From assembly GCF_001544755.2 (NCBI RefSeq), contig NZ_FCOF02000056.1, positions 1-36,823 of the forward strand: a stretch of 36,823 nucleotides of DNA, given 5' to 3'. How positions within the stretch are numbered: the stretch's first letter is position 1; every line of letters begins with the position of its first letter. This document shows positions 25,031-33,094 of the stretch, piece by piece. This DNA is from Caballeronia catudaia (GTDB taxonomy: Bacteria; Pseudomonadota; Gammaproteobacteria; Burkholderiales; Burkholderiaceae). The notes under the pieces were generated by a model, which saw nothing but the letters and a program-made list of their open reading frames with translations, made no database searches and was not told where the DNA came from. The position numbers were made by a program, and so were the translations under genes.

Positions 25031-25045
25031 TTCCGTACAGTGAAC
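25031..25045 (+). promoter_or_regulatory. Degenerate copy of the 15-bp operator-like motif
   Basis: TTCCGTACAGTGAAC keeps the left half TTCCGTAC of the motif found at 13833, 15371, 19313 and 21131 but loses the right half GGAA spacing. It is 94 bp upstream of the TetR start. Chance resemblance cannot be excluded. Confidence 0.25.
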
Positions 25046-25138
25046 GCTCTGGCCCGTCAAAAGGAAATGCGGTAATCTCTCAAACGAACATTAGATCGTC
25101 GTGAGTGCTTCCGCGACATTGGGAACGAGGAAAGAGAC

Positions 25139-25789
25139 GTGCGAAAGCGAAATGTGAATCCCAGTGCAGATACCCGAGAGACCTTGCTGCGGCTGGCCGC
25201 GCGCTCGTTTGCGACGCAGGGCTACACGGCAACCACGATGCGCTCGATTGCGGACCAGGCCGGCATCGAGGCGGCCAGCATCTACTATCACTTTTCGTCG
25301 AAGGAAGAACTTGTCGACGTGGTGATGGAGCACGGGGCGGATAGCATCGTGCAGCACATCAATGAGCATTTCGGTGCGCTGCCCGAAAGCGCGAACGCCG
25401 AGGACCGCTTCAGAGCGGCGGTTGTGGGTCAGATGAGTGCGCTGATCAAGTTTGGCGACTACGCGCTAGCACATGGCCGCCTGCTGAGCCAGTTGCCGGA
25501 TCAGGTGCGCGAGCGGCAGATCAAGCGTCGCGAGCGGCATCAGCGGTTGTGGACCACCGTGTTCGACGATCTGCGCGAGGAAGGTTTCCTGCGCGACGAT
25601 ATCGACATCGCGCTGAGCCGTATCTGTGTGCTCGGCTTCATCAATTCGGTTCAGACGTGGTTCGATCCCAAGAAGGGGTCGCTGGAAAAAATCGCGGATC
25701 AATTTATCTCGATGTTCTTCGAAGGCGCTCAGCCAGCGGGCAAGCAGCGGCGTCGGGGTCGCAAGAAGGAACTGGCCGCTTCGTCGTGA
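25139..25789 (+). CDS. TetR/AcrR-family transcriptional regulator
   Basis: A 216-residue TetR protein. The N-terminal helix-turn-helix is at about 12-60 (TRETLLRLAARSFATQGYTATTMRSIA, read in pieces, then AGIEAASIYYHFSSKEELVD). An all-helical ligand domain follows, and the basic tail KQRRRGRKKE is unusual. The start is GTG, preceded at good spacing by GAGGAAAGAG. Its length and C-terminal pattern resemble the KstR/acyl-CoA-responsive branch. It converges on the MmgE/PrpD gene and is the only regulator encoded next to the 25853-36174 cluster, so it is the best candidate to control the MFS/PrpD and CitE promoters. Confidence 0.92.
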   Translation: MRKRNVNPSADTRETLLRLAARSFATQGYTATTMRSIADQAGIEAASIYYHFSSKEELVDVVMEHGADSIVQHINEHFGALPESANAEDRFRAAVVGQMSALIKFGDYALAHGRLLSQLPDQVRERQIKRRERHQRLWTTVFDDLREEGFLRDDIDIALSRICVLGFINSVQTWFDPKKGSLEKIADQFISMFFEGAQPAGKQRRRGRKKELAASS

Positions 25790-25852
25790 TCGGCAGTCGA
25801 TTCATCTCCGGTGGGCATGGCGCAGCCTCAGCGCTCATCGAAAGCGTCGTGA

Positions 25853-27307
25853 TCACGCTCTAGCCGAAACGCGTGTAAGAGTTTCATTCTCACCGGGGCG
25901 AAGCAAGCGCATCAGGGTTGCGACACTGTCGAGCCTTTCGAGGTTGAAGACGCGCTGGATGATGTCGTCGATGCGGGCGGAGGACAACACGTCTTCCGCG
26001 TTGCGGCGAAACTTGCCGATAAGTTCATCGTTGCTCATGTAGGTGAAAGGCTCCGGCGACGGACCGCCTTTAGGATAGCGACGCTCCCCGGCGAACGTCC
26101 GGCCGCGCGCGCGAACCTCGATTTTCGCGGGACGGCTGGCGGCATGACTCGTCAACAGTTCGACGTAATTCGGATGCACTTCGTGCGTGACGCGATCCAT
26201 CAGTTTCATGACCGATGCGCCGAACACGAGCTCAGGGTCCTGCCACGCCTTTCCAGGCGGGACGCGATGTGCACCGAGCGCAAGCCCGTGCGCGATGCTG
26301 AACTGCGCGTCGTGAACGTGGCTGATATCGCGATTGAGCCATACCGGTTGTTCGACGAAGCCTTCGACCCAGGCCTTGATGCTCTCGATCTCGTGCGGTT
26401 CGATATCGTTCGTTTCGACGATTTCAATGAGCGCGTCGAGCAATGCATGGAGGATCCGGCAGTGAGGGTAGGGCTTATAGGCTTGTTCAGTGATAAACCG
26501 CCAGGCTGCACCAAGTTCCGCGGTGATGCACTCAGGCTCCCAACGACGCGTGCCGATGAAGCGCGGAAAGCCGAACTCCCGGTCGTCCAGGGTCTGCAGA
26601 TCGCCACGGTGGCCAAGCTCTGCCATGTGAGCGGCAGTCATCGCTGATTGCGTCAGCGCGCCTGCGAGCAGGTACTTGATCGTCGAAGTTGGCGCGTGCT
26701 GAAACCACGCAACTTGCGAATTCACCGGCGAGATGCTTCCGGCGATGCCGAGCGCGTTCGCAACCAGCGTCGCCGGCAGCGCCTTGAGCTTGACGATCGC
26801 CGCCGTCGCGCCGAATACGGTGCTGCTATAACCGTAGACCGGCGGCGGCGATACCTTGCCGTCCTTCGTGTCACGAAGATAATCCATCGCCTTGCCAAGC
26901 CGATACGACATTTCGTGCGAAAGCGCCATCGCCTCGACAAGCGCCCTTCCCGTTACGCATCGCGCTTCACCGACGGCGAGCGCGCCCGGCAGCACATAGG
27001 GCGTGACGTGACCGGGCGGCACGACGGCGTCCATGTCGAGCGCGTTGATCAGTTCGCCGTTGGCGAACGCCGCGCCGAAAATCGACGTTCGTTCGTCCGT
27101 TCCGATGATGGTCGCATCGCCGTTGCCGCCCATCATGCGAGCGTAGTCGATGCCGATCCGCCCCTTGGGCTGTTCGATCGCGGCCACCGCGCAGCCGATC
27201 GAGTCGAGCAGGATGCGTTTGCATTCTTCAACCACGGCTGTGGGTAGATGGTCGAATTGGACATTCGATGTGAACGCGCCCAACTGTCGAATGAGACTGT
27301 CGGCCAT
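25853..27307 (-). CDS. MmgE/PrpD family protein
   Basis: A 484-residue protein of the MmgE/PrpD family, which includes 2-methylcitrate dehydratase and cis-aconitate decarboxylase. Visible blocks are CKRILLDSIGCAVAA, FANGELINALDMDAV, SGHVTP-like PPGHVTPYVLPGALAVGE, a long all-helical core, and the cluster YKPYPHCRILHALLDAL with the usual KPYP-C segment. The start at 27307 follows CAGGAGA at good spacing; the open frame upstream is unlikely. It is in one operon with the MFS gene (70 nt apart). In known itaconate loci a MmgE/PrpD gene of uncertain role also occurs beside CoA-transferase, hydratase and lyase genes, which fits this neighbourhood. The substrate, probably a branched tri- or dicarboxylate or its CoA ester, is not shown. 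Confidence 0.9.
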   Translation of the reverse strand: MADSLIRQLGAFTSNVQFDHLPTAVVEECKRILLDSIGCAVAAIEQPKGRIGIDYARMMGGNGDATIIGTDERTSIFGAAFANGELINALDMDAVVPPGHVTPYVLPGALAVGEARCVTGRALVEAMALSHEMSYRLGKAMDYLRDTKDGKVSPPPVYGYSSTVFGATAAIVKLKALPATLVANALGIAGSISPVNSQVAWFQHAPTSTIKYLLAGALTQSAMTAAHMAELGHRGDLQTLDDREFGFPRFIGTRRWEPECITAELGAAWRFITEQAYKPYPHCRILHALLDALIEIVETNDIEPHEIESIKAWVEGFVEQPVWLNRDISHVHDAQFSIAHGLALGAHRVPPGKAWQDPELVFGASVMKLMDRVTHEVHPNYVELLTSHAASRPAKIEVRARGRTFAGERRYPKGGPSPEPFTYMSNDELIGKFRRNAEDVLSSARIDDIIQRVFNLERLDSVATLMRLLRPGENETLTRVSARA

Positions 27308-27377
27308 GCTGGAATCTCCTGAAACATTGTCGACAGCGAGGTGATGCAGCGCTGAATAGGAAACGGACAATGGAGGC

Positions 27378-28778
27378 TCACTTCACCTGAGCCGCGCGCT
27401 CTTCAGCCAGCAAGCGCCTGTAATGCGGCAACGCGGTCAGAAGCAGCGTCGCCGCGATCGCAGACGCAATCGCGCACACGATAGCGATCGAATGCCCGAC
27501 CATCTTCGGATTCTGGAATACACGATCGGTCAAGAGCGCAATCAGCGTCGGGCCTGCACCAAAGCCAACCAGTTGGGCAACGAACGAATAAATGGCGCCG
27601 ACGGTGCCACGCATGCGACTCGGCGCAACGAGCTGCAATGCAGCGGCCATGCAGCCGGTAGGTAGACTGAAGAAGAACACGATGCCGGCTGCCGCGGCTA
27701 GCGCACCGGTCGTTCCCGGTACAAATGGAATGCTCGCGCAACAGAGCATCATCGGAATCATGGAGATCGCGGCGGTGCGCAGCGGAGCATCCTCATAGCC
27801 ACGTTTCTCCAGTTGACGCGCAACCCAGGGACCGGTCAGCGCGCCGGCAATGCCAAAGACCACGACCAGCCCGCCGAAGCGGAACCCGACCAGCGAAGCC
27901 GGCATGCCATGCGTGCGAATCAGATAGGAGGGCATCCATGCGGGCATGCCGAGCACGACGATCGCAAGCATGCCGACGCCGAGCAGAATCCTCGCGTAGA
28001 ACCCACGTCGTTGCCAGAGATAGCTGGCTGAAGCGCTGGTCGAGAATTGCCGCTCGTCTTCGCGCGCGCTCATCACGCTGCTACGTGCGGGTTCGCGCAT
28101 GGTGAGCAGCACGACCAGCGCGAAAAGTATCCCCGGCAACCCGATGATGACGAACGCGAGTTGCCAGGTCTGGAATTGCGTGAGAATCGGAAAGTGCTCG
28201 TGAAAAGCACGTGCGAATTCGATCACAAAGCCACCCGCGACAAGCGAGAGGCCGCCGCCGAGCATGGGGCCGAGAATGAAGATGCTCATCGCGCGCGGCA
28301 TCTTCTTCGCCGAAAAGCAGTCGGCGATCATCGAAAGGGCGAGCGGGAATACACAGGCTTCGCTGGCGCCGACGCCCAGCCGTGCGAGGAAAAGTCCGCG
28401 ATACGTATCCGCAGTGCCGCATAGTGCGGTGAAAACACACCACAGGCAGATGGAGACGAGAAGAAGATTGCGCCGGTTGGTCACATCGACGAGCCGACCG
28501 AACAACGGCGATGCAGCCAGATAGGCGGCAATGAAAGCGAAGCCCTGAACCAGGCTCAGTTGTGTGTCGGAGATGACGAGCGAGCGCTTGATCGGTTCAA
28601 CCAGCAGATTGAGAAGCTGTCGATCGATGTAGGCGAGGGAATACGCGAGCGTCAGCATTACCAGTACATACCACGCGCGGCCGCTGTCATGGATGACGTG
28701 ATCGCGAGATAGATGTAATGGCGTTTGCGCGCTGGCGGCAGCGGCGTCGGACGGCATGTCGTTCATGGCGTTTCTCAT
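27378..28778 (-). CDS. MFS transporter, probable organic acid uptake
   Basis: A 466-residue integral membrane protein with about twelve hydrophobic segments in two halves, of major facilitator type. The loop between segments 2 and 3 reads SPLFGRLVDVTNRRNLLL, the family's typical loop motif in altered form. YSLAYIDRQLLNLLVEPIKRSL in the first segment (read in pieces) matches the anion:cation symporter/aromatic acid group. The start at 28778 is preceded by GGAGGAG; an ATG at 28766 is possible. It is the first gene of the minus-strand unit with MmgE/PrpD, divergent from the CitE operon, and presumably imports that pathway's acid substrate. Confidence 0.9.
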   Translation of the reverse strand: MRNAMNDMPSDAAAASAQTPLHLSRDHVIHDSGRAWYVLVMLTLAYSLAYIDRQLLNLLVEPIKRSLVISDTQLSLVQGFAFIAAYLAASPLFGRLVDVTNRRNLLLVSICLWCVFTALCGTADTYRGLFLARLGVGASEACVFPLALSMIADCFSAKKMPRAMSIFILGPMLGGGLSLVAGGFVIEFARAFHEHFPILTQFQTWQLAFVIIGLPGILFALVVLLTMREPARSSVMSAREDERQFSTSASASYLWQRRGFYARILLGVGMLAIVVLGMPAWMPSYLIRTHGMPASLVGFRFGGLVVVFGIAGALTGPWVARQLEKRGYEDAPLRTAAISMIPMMLCCASIPFVPGTTGALAAAAGIVFFFSLPTGCMAAALQLVAPSRMRGTVGAIYSFVAQLVGFGAGPTLIALLTDRVFQNPKMVGHSIAIVCAIASAIAATLLLTALPHYRRLLAEERAAQVK

Positions 28779-29119
28779 TTCTCCTCCAATAAGAGCATTC
28801 AAAGTCGTGAGTTCTGCAAGGCGACTTGCGGGAAATTCAGAAAAAGGCAGCTCAGGCGACGCGACTGTCGGCACGCCGGATCGAAACACGTTACCTAATT
28901 AATGTTAGATAGTTTGTGCATTGTTTGCACGGTGTTCCATGAGTGTTATCCATGAGCCGTGTGCGTCTACTTACTATCGCCTCGTGCGGAGGACAGCATG
29001 CAGGGCGGTCTCGGTGTTAACCCCGAATGACACCTCGAGGTACGAGGAGGAAACTAACTACCAATCGTTAGGTATAGCCTGGCGACGCAGGACGAAACTC
29101 TCTACAGACCGAGACAGTG
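28779..29119. promoter_or_regulatory. 341-bp divergent promoter region with two dyads
   Basis: No gene is supported here. The region separates the MFS and CitE operons and is locally AT-rich. Two dyads stand out: CTAA-N6-TTAG at 28895-28908 (within ACCTAATTAATGTTAGAT) and CTAAC-N8-GTTAG at 29054-29071. Both include the word ACCTAA or its complement TTAGGT at one edge. They are plausible sites for the TetR regulator at 25139. A GAGGAGG at 29044-29050 has no start codon at useful distance. Confidence 0.5.
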
Positions 29120-30007
29120 ATGACCACCCAGATGAAACCCATACGCTCCTTCCTCTTCGTTCCGGGCAACAAGCCGACGTGGATCGAAAAGGCCATCAAT
29201 TCCAGGGCCGATGCGCTGTTCCTGGATCTGGAGGACAGCGTGCCGCCCGCACAGAAAGTCGAGGCGCGCGAGATCGTGAAGTCCAAACTGGCCTGGCTGG
29301 CGGAGCAGAAGCAGCGCGTCTGGGTGCGCATCAACCGCAGCGCACACCTGTACGATTTCGAAGACATCCTGGCTATCGTCAGCCCAGTCGTCGAGGGCAT
29401 CGTGATCTCCAAGCCTTGCGGCCCGGAAGACATCCACACCGTTTCATCGATGCTCGCCGAAGCGGAGTTTCGCGCCGGCGTGGAAGTGGGTCATACGAAG
29501 GTGATTCCGCTGCTGGAGACGGCCCGCTCACTGCAATTGGCATATGAGATCGCCCAGCACGAGCGCGTGCCGGCCATCGTGGGCGCGACGGCCAAGAACG
29601 CCGATGTGGCCCGTGCGCTCAAGACCGTCTGGTCGCCTGGCGGTCGGGAGACGCAGTACCTCAAGTCACGCATCGTCATGGCGGCGCGCGCCGCGGGCAA
29701 GCTGCCGATCGGCGGTGTCTGGCAACAGGTGCACGACCTCGACGGACTCAGGGTCTCCGCGGCCAACGACCGGCAACTGGGCATGAGCGGAGAACTGGTG
29801 CTGCATCCCTCCAACGTCGAGATCGTCAATCACACCTACAGCCCCGCCGAGGAAGAGGTGGCGTTCTATCAAGGGATGATCGATGCGCTCGACAAAGCGC
29901 AGGCCGAAGGCCGTGCATCGTGCATCTACGACGGCGAGCACATCGACATTGCTCATGCCAAGACGGCCCGCGAAATCATCGAACTCGCGCAGTCGTTCAA
30001 CGGCTGA
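29120..30007 (+). CDS. CitE-like CoA ester lyase (HpcH/HpaI aldolase family)
   Basis: A 295-residue TIM-barrel lyase of the citrate lyase beta/citramalyl-CoA lyase group. It has RSFLFVPGNKPTWIEKA at the N-terminus, ALFLDLEDSVPPAQK (32-46), VWVRINR with Arg70, and VIPLLETARSLQLAYEI with the metal ligand Glu133. The second metal ligand normally sits in a G-x-x-D-F/L motif. Here the segment reads VGATAKNADVARALK, so Asp162 probably fills the role after a short insertion. It would cleave a 3-hydroxy-3-methyl or 3-hydroxy dicarboxyl-CoA, for example citramalyl-CoA to acetyl-CoA and pyruvate. It opens the operon. The start codon is ATG with a weak ribosome-binding site. Confidence 0.9.
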   Translation: MTTQMKPIRSFLFVPGNKPTWIEKAINSRADALFLDLEDSVPPAQKVEAREIVKSKLAWLAEQKQRVWVRINRSAHLYDFEDILAIVSPVVEGIVISKPCGPEDIHTVSSMLAEAEFRAGVEVGHTKVIPLLETARSLQLAYEIAQHERVPAIVGATAKNADVARALKTVWSPGGRETQYLKSRIVMAARAAGKLPIGGVWQQVHDLDGLRVSAANDRQLGMSGELVLHPSNVEIVNHTYSPAEEEVAFYQGMIDALDKAQAEGRASCIYDGEHIDIAHAKTAREIIELAQSFNG

Positions 30008-30038
30008 TTGCTGACCAGAATCCCAGGAGACAGACAAA

Positions 30039-30500
30039 ATGGCTGGCCTTTACTTCGAAGAATTCAAGCCCGGCATGAAGATCGAACATGCCATCCGCCG
30101 CACCGTGACCGAGACCGACAACATCCTGTTCTCGGCAATGACGTATAACTGCGCGCCGCTTCATATCGATGCCGAGTACAGCAAGAACACCATGTACGGT
30201 CAGCGTCTGGTGAACAGCATGTTCCTGCTGGCGCTGGTGGCGGGTATCACAGTGTACGAGACGACACTGGGCACCACGCTGGGCAATCTCGGCTTCGGCG
30301 AAATTGCCTTCCCCAAGCCTACATTTCATGGCGACACGGTCCGGGTCGAGACGGAGATCGTCGAGACGCGCCTGTCGAAGAGCCGCAAGGACTCGGGCAT
30401 CGTCACCTTCAGACACATTGCCCGGAACCAGCGCGACGAGATCGTATGCACCGCTGTTCGCACCGGCCTGATGATGCTGCGCCCCGCCGACAAGGCTTGA
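30039..30500 (+). CDS. MaoC-like dehydratase, candidate itaconyl/mesaconyl-CoA hydratase
   Basis: A 153-residue single-hotdog protein. The active-site block is AMTYNCAPLHIDAEYS (33-48), followed by YGQRLVNSMFLLALVAG. The classical G-D-x-N-P-L-H signature is changed at the Asp (Asn37) and Asn (Ala39), while Pro40, Leu41 and His42 remain. Variants with APLH or TPLH are found in the branch hydrating mesaconyl- or methylmalyl-type CoA esters (family knowledge, from memory). Located 31 nt after the CitE-like lyase, it would supply that enzyme's hydroxyacyl-CoA substrate. The ribosome-binding site CCAGGAGA is strong. Confidence 0.85.
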   Translation: MAGLYFEEFKPGMKIEHAIRRTVTETDNILFSAMTYNCAPLHIDAEYSKNTMYGQRLVNSMFLLALVAGITVYETTLGTTLGNLGFGEIAFPKPTFHGDTVRVETEIVETRLSKSRKDSGIVTFRHIARNQRDEIVCTAVRTGLMMLRPADKA

Positions 30501-30526
30501 TTTCAGACTCGAAAGAGGACCAGGTC

Positions 30527-31693
30527 ATGGACTACCAACTCAGCGCCGATCAGCATGCCATCGTCGATGCAGCTCAGAAGATCTGCACGGACTTTCCGCT
30601 CGAGTACTGGCGCAACAAAGACAAGAACCACGAATTTCCGCACGAGTTCTTCGAAGCCGTCGCGAGCGGAGGGTGGCTCGGCATCTGCATGCCGGAGGAT
30701 GTGGGAGGCGCGAATCTGGGCGTCACGGAAGCGGCGCTCTTTATGCGCACGGTCGCCGAATGCGGCGGACAGGCTGCGGCGTCCACTATCCATATGAACA
30801 TCTTCGGCCTGCAACCGGTCGTGCATTTCGGCACGGAGGCGCAGAAAAAGGCCTGGCTGCCGCCTTTTGCGCGAGGCGAGAACAAGGCGTGTTTCGCCGT
30901 GACCGAGCCCGACACCGGCCTTGACACCACCAAGCTCAAGGTGACGGCGAAGAAGCAGGCCGATGGCAATTATCTGATCTCGGGCAAGAAGGTTTTCATC
31001 TCGACCGCACAAGTCGCCGATCACATCTTGATCCTCGCGCGGACCACGCCGATCGAGCAGGTGAAGAAGCACAGCGAAGGGCTGAGCCTGTTCTACACGA
31101 AGCTCGATCGCGATTACGTCGACATTCGGGAGATCGATAAACTCGGCCGTGCGGCCGTCGACACGAACGAACTGTTTATCGACAATCTGCCGGTGTCGAA
31201 GGACGCGCTGATCGGCGAGGAAGGCAAGGGCCTGAACTACATCTTCCATGGCATGAACGCCGAGCGCGTGCTGGTCGCGGCGGAGCAGATCGGGATCGGC
31301 CGCGCCGTGCTCAAGCTCGCGACGCAGTATGCGAAGGAACGCGTGGTATTCGGCCGGCCTATCGGCAAGAACCAGGGCGTGCAACATCCGCTCGCGCGCA
31401 ACTGGGCCGAGCTGGAAGCGGCGAATCACATGATCTTTGCCGCCGCGGATCTGTACGACAAGGGGCTGTCCTGCGGCTCCGAAGCGAACGCCGCGAAGCT
31501 GCTGGCATCGGAGGCCTGCATGAACGCATGCCAGACGTCGATCCTCACGCACGGCGGCTTCGGTTACGCGAAGGAGTATCACGTCGAGCGATTCATGCGC
31601 GAAGCCTGGATCGGCTACATCGCGCCAGTCACCCCGCAACTTATCCTTTCGAATATCGCGGAGCGTAAGCTCGACTTGCCCAAGTCATACTAG
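30527..31693 (+). CDS. Acyl-CoA dehydrogenase family protein
   Basis: A 388-residue flavoprotein of full acyl-CoA dehydrogenase length. The FAD signature is divergent: TEPDTGLDTTKLKVTAKK (126-143) where others have G-S-D. The base is Glu246 in HGMNAERVLVAA, at the isovaleryl/long-chain position. The usual C-terminal EGTSQIQR is replaced by IAPVTPQLILSNIAER, a variant seen in one subgroup of the family. The start at 30527 follows AGAGGACCAGG and lies 26 nt after the MaoC stop. A dehydrogenase also accompanies the itaconate genes in Pseudomonas. Here it may form a methylene- or methyl-branched enoyl-CoA for the MaoC enzyme. Confidence 0.92.
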   Translation: MDYQLSADQHAIVDAAQKICTDFPLEYWRNKDKNHEFPHEFFEAVASGGWLGICMPEDVGGANLGVTEAALFMRTVAECGGQAAASTIHMNIFGLQPVVHFGTEAQKKAWLPPFARGENKACFAVTEPDTGLDTTKLKVTAKKQADGNYLISGKKVFISTAQVADHILILARTTPIEQVKKHSEGLSLFYTKLDRDYVDIREIDKLGRAAVDTNELFIDNLPVSKDALIGEEGKGLNYIFHGMNAERVLVAAEQIGIGRAVLKLATQYAKERVVFGRPIGKNQGVQHPLARNWAELEAANHMIFAAADLYDKGLSCGSEANAAKLLASEACMNACQTSILTHGGFGYAKEYHVERFMREAWIGYIAPVTPQLILSNIAERKLDLPKSY

Positions 31694-31854
31694 GCACGGC
31701 GGTTCGGGGATCCCGGGCGTACGAAGAAGAACAATTTGGCGGCAACCGTTAATCCAACCGATATCGGTCGCCAATCAGGCAAACGGAAGTCTGTGTCAGG
31801 TGGTTCGTTATATACAAGCCAGATTCCGCTTGCATGCGGGTTCAGGAGACAAGC

Positions 31855-33093
31855 ATGTCAGCTGCAAAACCGTTGCAGGGTATTCGTGTTCTCGATCTGA
31901 CCGTGGCGTTGGCCGGGCCATATGGATCACTGTTACTCGGTGGTCTGGGCGCCGAAGTCATTCGCGTCGAATCGCCCGGCGGCAGCGATATCGCGCGTAG
32001 CAATCCGCCTTATGTGGGCAAGGAAGGCATCCACTTCGGTGTCAGGCGCGAGGAAGAGGTATCGCTGACCATCCTGAATCGCGCACGCAACAAGAAAAGC
32101 ATTACGCTCGATCTGAAATCCGCGCAGGGCCTCGCGCTCTTCATGGAACTGGTCAAGGAATGCGACGTGGTCATCGAAAACGCCAGCGAGGGCGCGACCG
32201 CGCGCCTCGGCGTGGACTACGAAAGCGTGCGCAAGGCCAATCCAAAAATCATCTACGCATCGATCAAGGCCTTCGGCGAGCCCAGCCCTTACCCCAATCT
32301 CAAGGGGATGGACATCATCGTGCAGGCGCTGTCCGGCATCATGGACGTGACCGGTGTCGCCGACGGCCCCCCCACGCGATGGGGCCTGCCGATCGCCGAC
32401 CTCGTTGCGCCGTTGTATGCGGTCAATGGCATCCTTGCCGCGCTCATTCATCGCGGCAGGACGGGTGAAGGGCAACGAATACAGGTCTCGATGCTCGACT
32501 GCCTGTCCTCGATGGTGGCCGAGGAGCATTTCGACGTGCTCCTCGAGAACGGTTACCCAAAACGCTCGGGAAATTTCCACGATCGCCTGGTGCCGTTCGG
32601 CGTGTACAAGACGCTCGATGGTCATGTGGCCATGGTGGCTTTCCAGCCTGACTGGTTCCGGAACCTCATGGAAGCCCTGGGCAAACCCGAGATGGCCACT
32701 GATCCTCGTTACGCCACGCGCGGTCCGCGCATGAAGCATGCGGCCGAGATCAACGCCATGATCGAGGAGTGGGCGCGGCAGCGCAGCACGGAAGAAGTCA
32801 TCCGCGAGCTACAGGAAAAGCGCGGCGTGCCCGCGGCCCCGGTGCGCTCGCCGCTCGACGTCCTCAAGGACCCGGTTTTGCAGGAGCGCGGCGCCGTGGT
32901 GAAACTGCAGCATCCGGGCCTCGACGATGTTCACGCCGTAGGCATGGGACTGCCCATCAGTTTCTCGCAAACGCCCGTGCAGTTCGACCAGCCGGCACAG
33001 GAACTTGGCGCATCGAATGAAGAGATTTATCGTGATCTGCTGAAGCTGCCGGACGATCGGCTGCGGCAACTGCGCGACGAAGGAGTGATCTGA
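31855..33093 (+). CDS. CaiB/BaiF family III CoA-transferase
   Basis: A 412-residue intact transferase. It begins KPLQGIRVLDLTVALAGPYG, has GMDIIVQALSGIMDVTG (151-167), then WGLPIADLVAPLYAVNG with catalytic-position Asp182. The C-terminal part contains DRLVPFGVYKTLDGHVAMV. It should activate the pathway acid by transfer of CoA from succinyl-CoA or another donor. CAGGAGAC precedes the ATG at 31855; an in-frame ATG at 31834 would swallow that site. A 161-nt gap after the dehydrogenase may hold an internal promoter. One base separates it from the racemase-like gene at 33095. It is the candidate counterpart of the itaconate CoA-transferase in the comparison with Pseudomonas. Confidence 0.92.
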   Translation: MSAAKPLQGIRVLDLTVALAGPYGSLLLGGLGAEVIRVESPGGSDIARSNPPYVGKEGIHFGVRREEEVSLTILNRARNKKSITLDLKSAQGLALFMELVKECDVVIENASEGATARLGVDYESVRKANPKIIYASIKAFGEPSPYPNLKGMDIIVQALSGIMDVTGVADGPPTRWGLPIADLVAPLYAVNGILAALIHRGRTGEGQRIQVSMLDCLSSMVAEEHFDVLLENGYPKRSGNFHDRLVPFGVYKTLDGHVAMVAFQPDWFRNLMEALGKPEMATDPRYATRGPRMKHAAEINAMIEEWARQRSTEEVIRELQEKRGVPAAPVRSPLDVLKDPVLQERGAVVKLQHPGLDDVHAVGMGLPISFSQTPVQFDQPAQELGASNEEIYRDLLKLPDDRLRQLRDEGVI

Positions 33094-33094
33094 C

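Larger units (their letters stand above)
24785..25138. other. 354-bp intergenic region with a hairpin, upstream of the TetR gene
   Basis: No convincing gene is seen here. The stretch is less GC-rich than its surroundings. It holds a stem-loop at 24994-25023 and, directly after it, a degenerate copy of the 15-bp motif (25031-25045). A TTAGATCG word at 25091 resembles the dyads between the MFS and CitE genes, as expected if the TetR protein regulates itself. It must contain the TetR promoter and the end of the hydrolase transcript. Confidence 0.6.
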
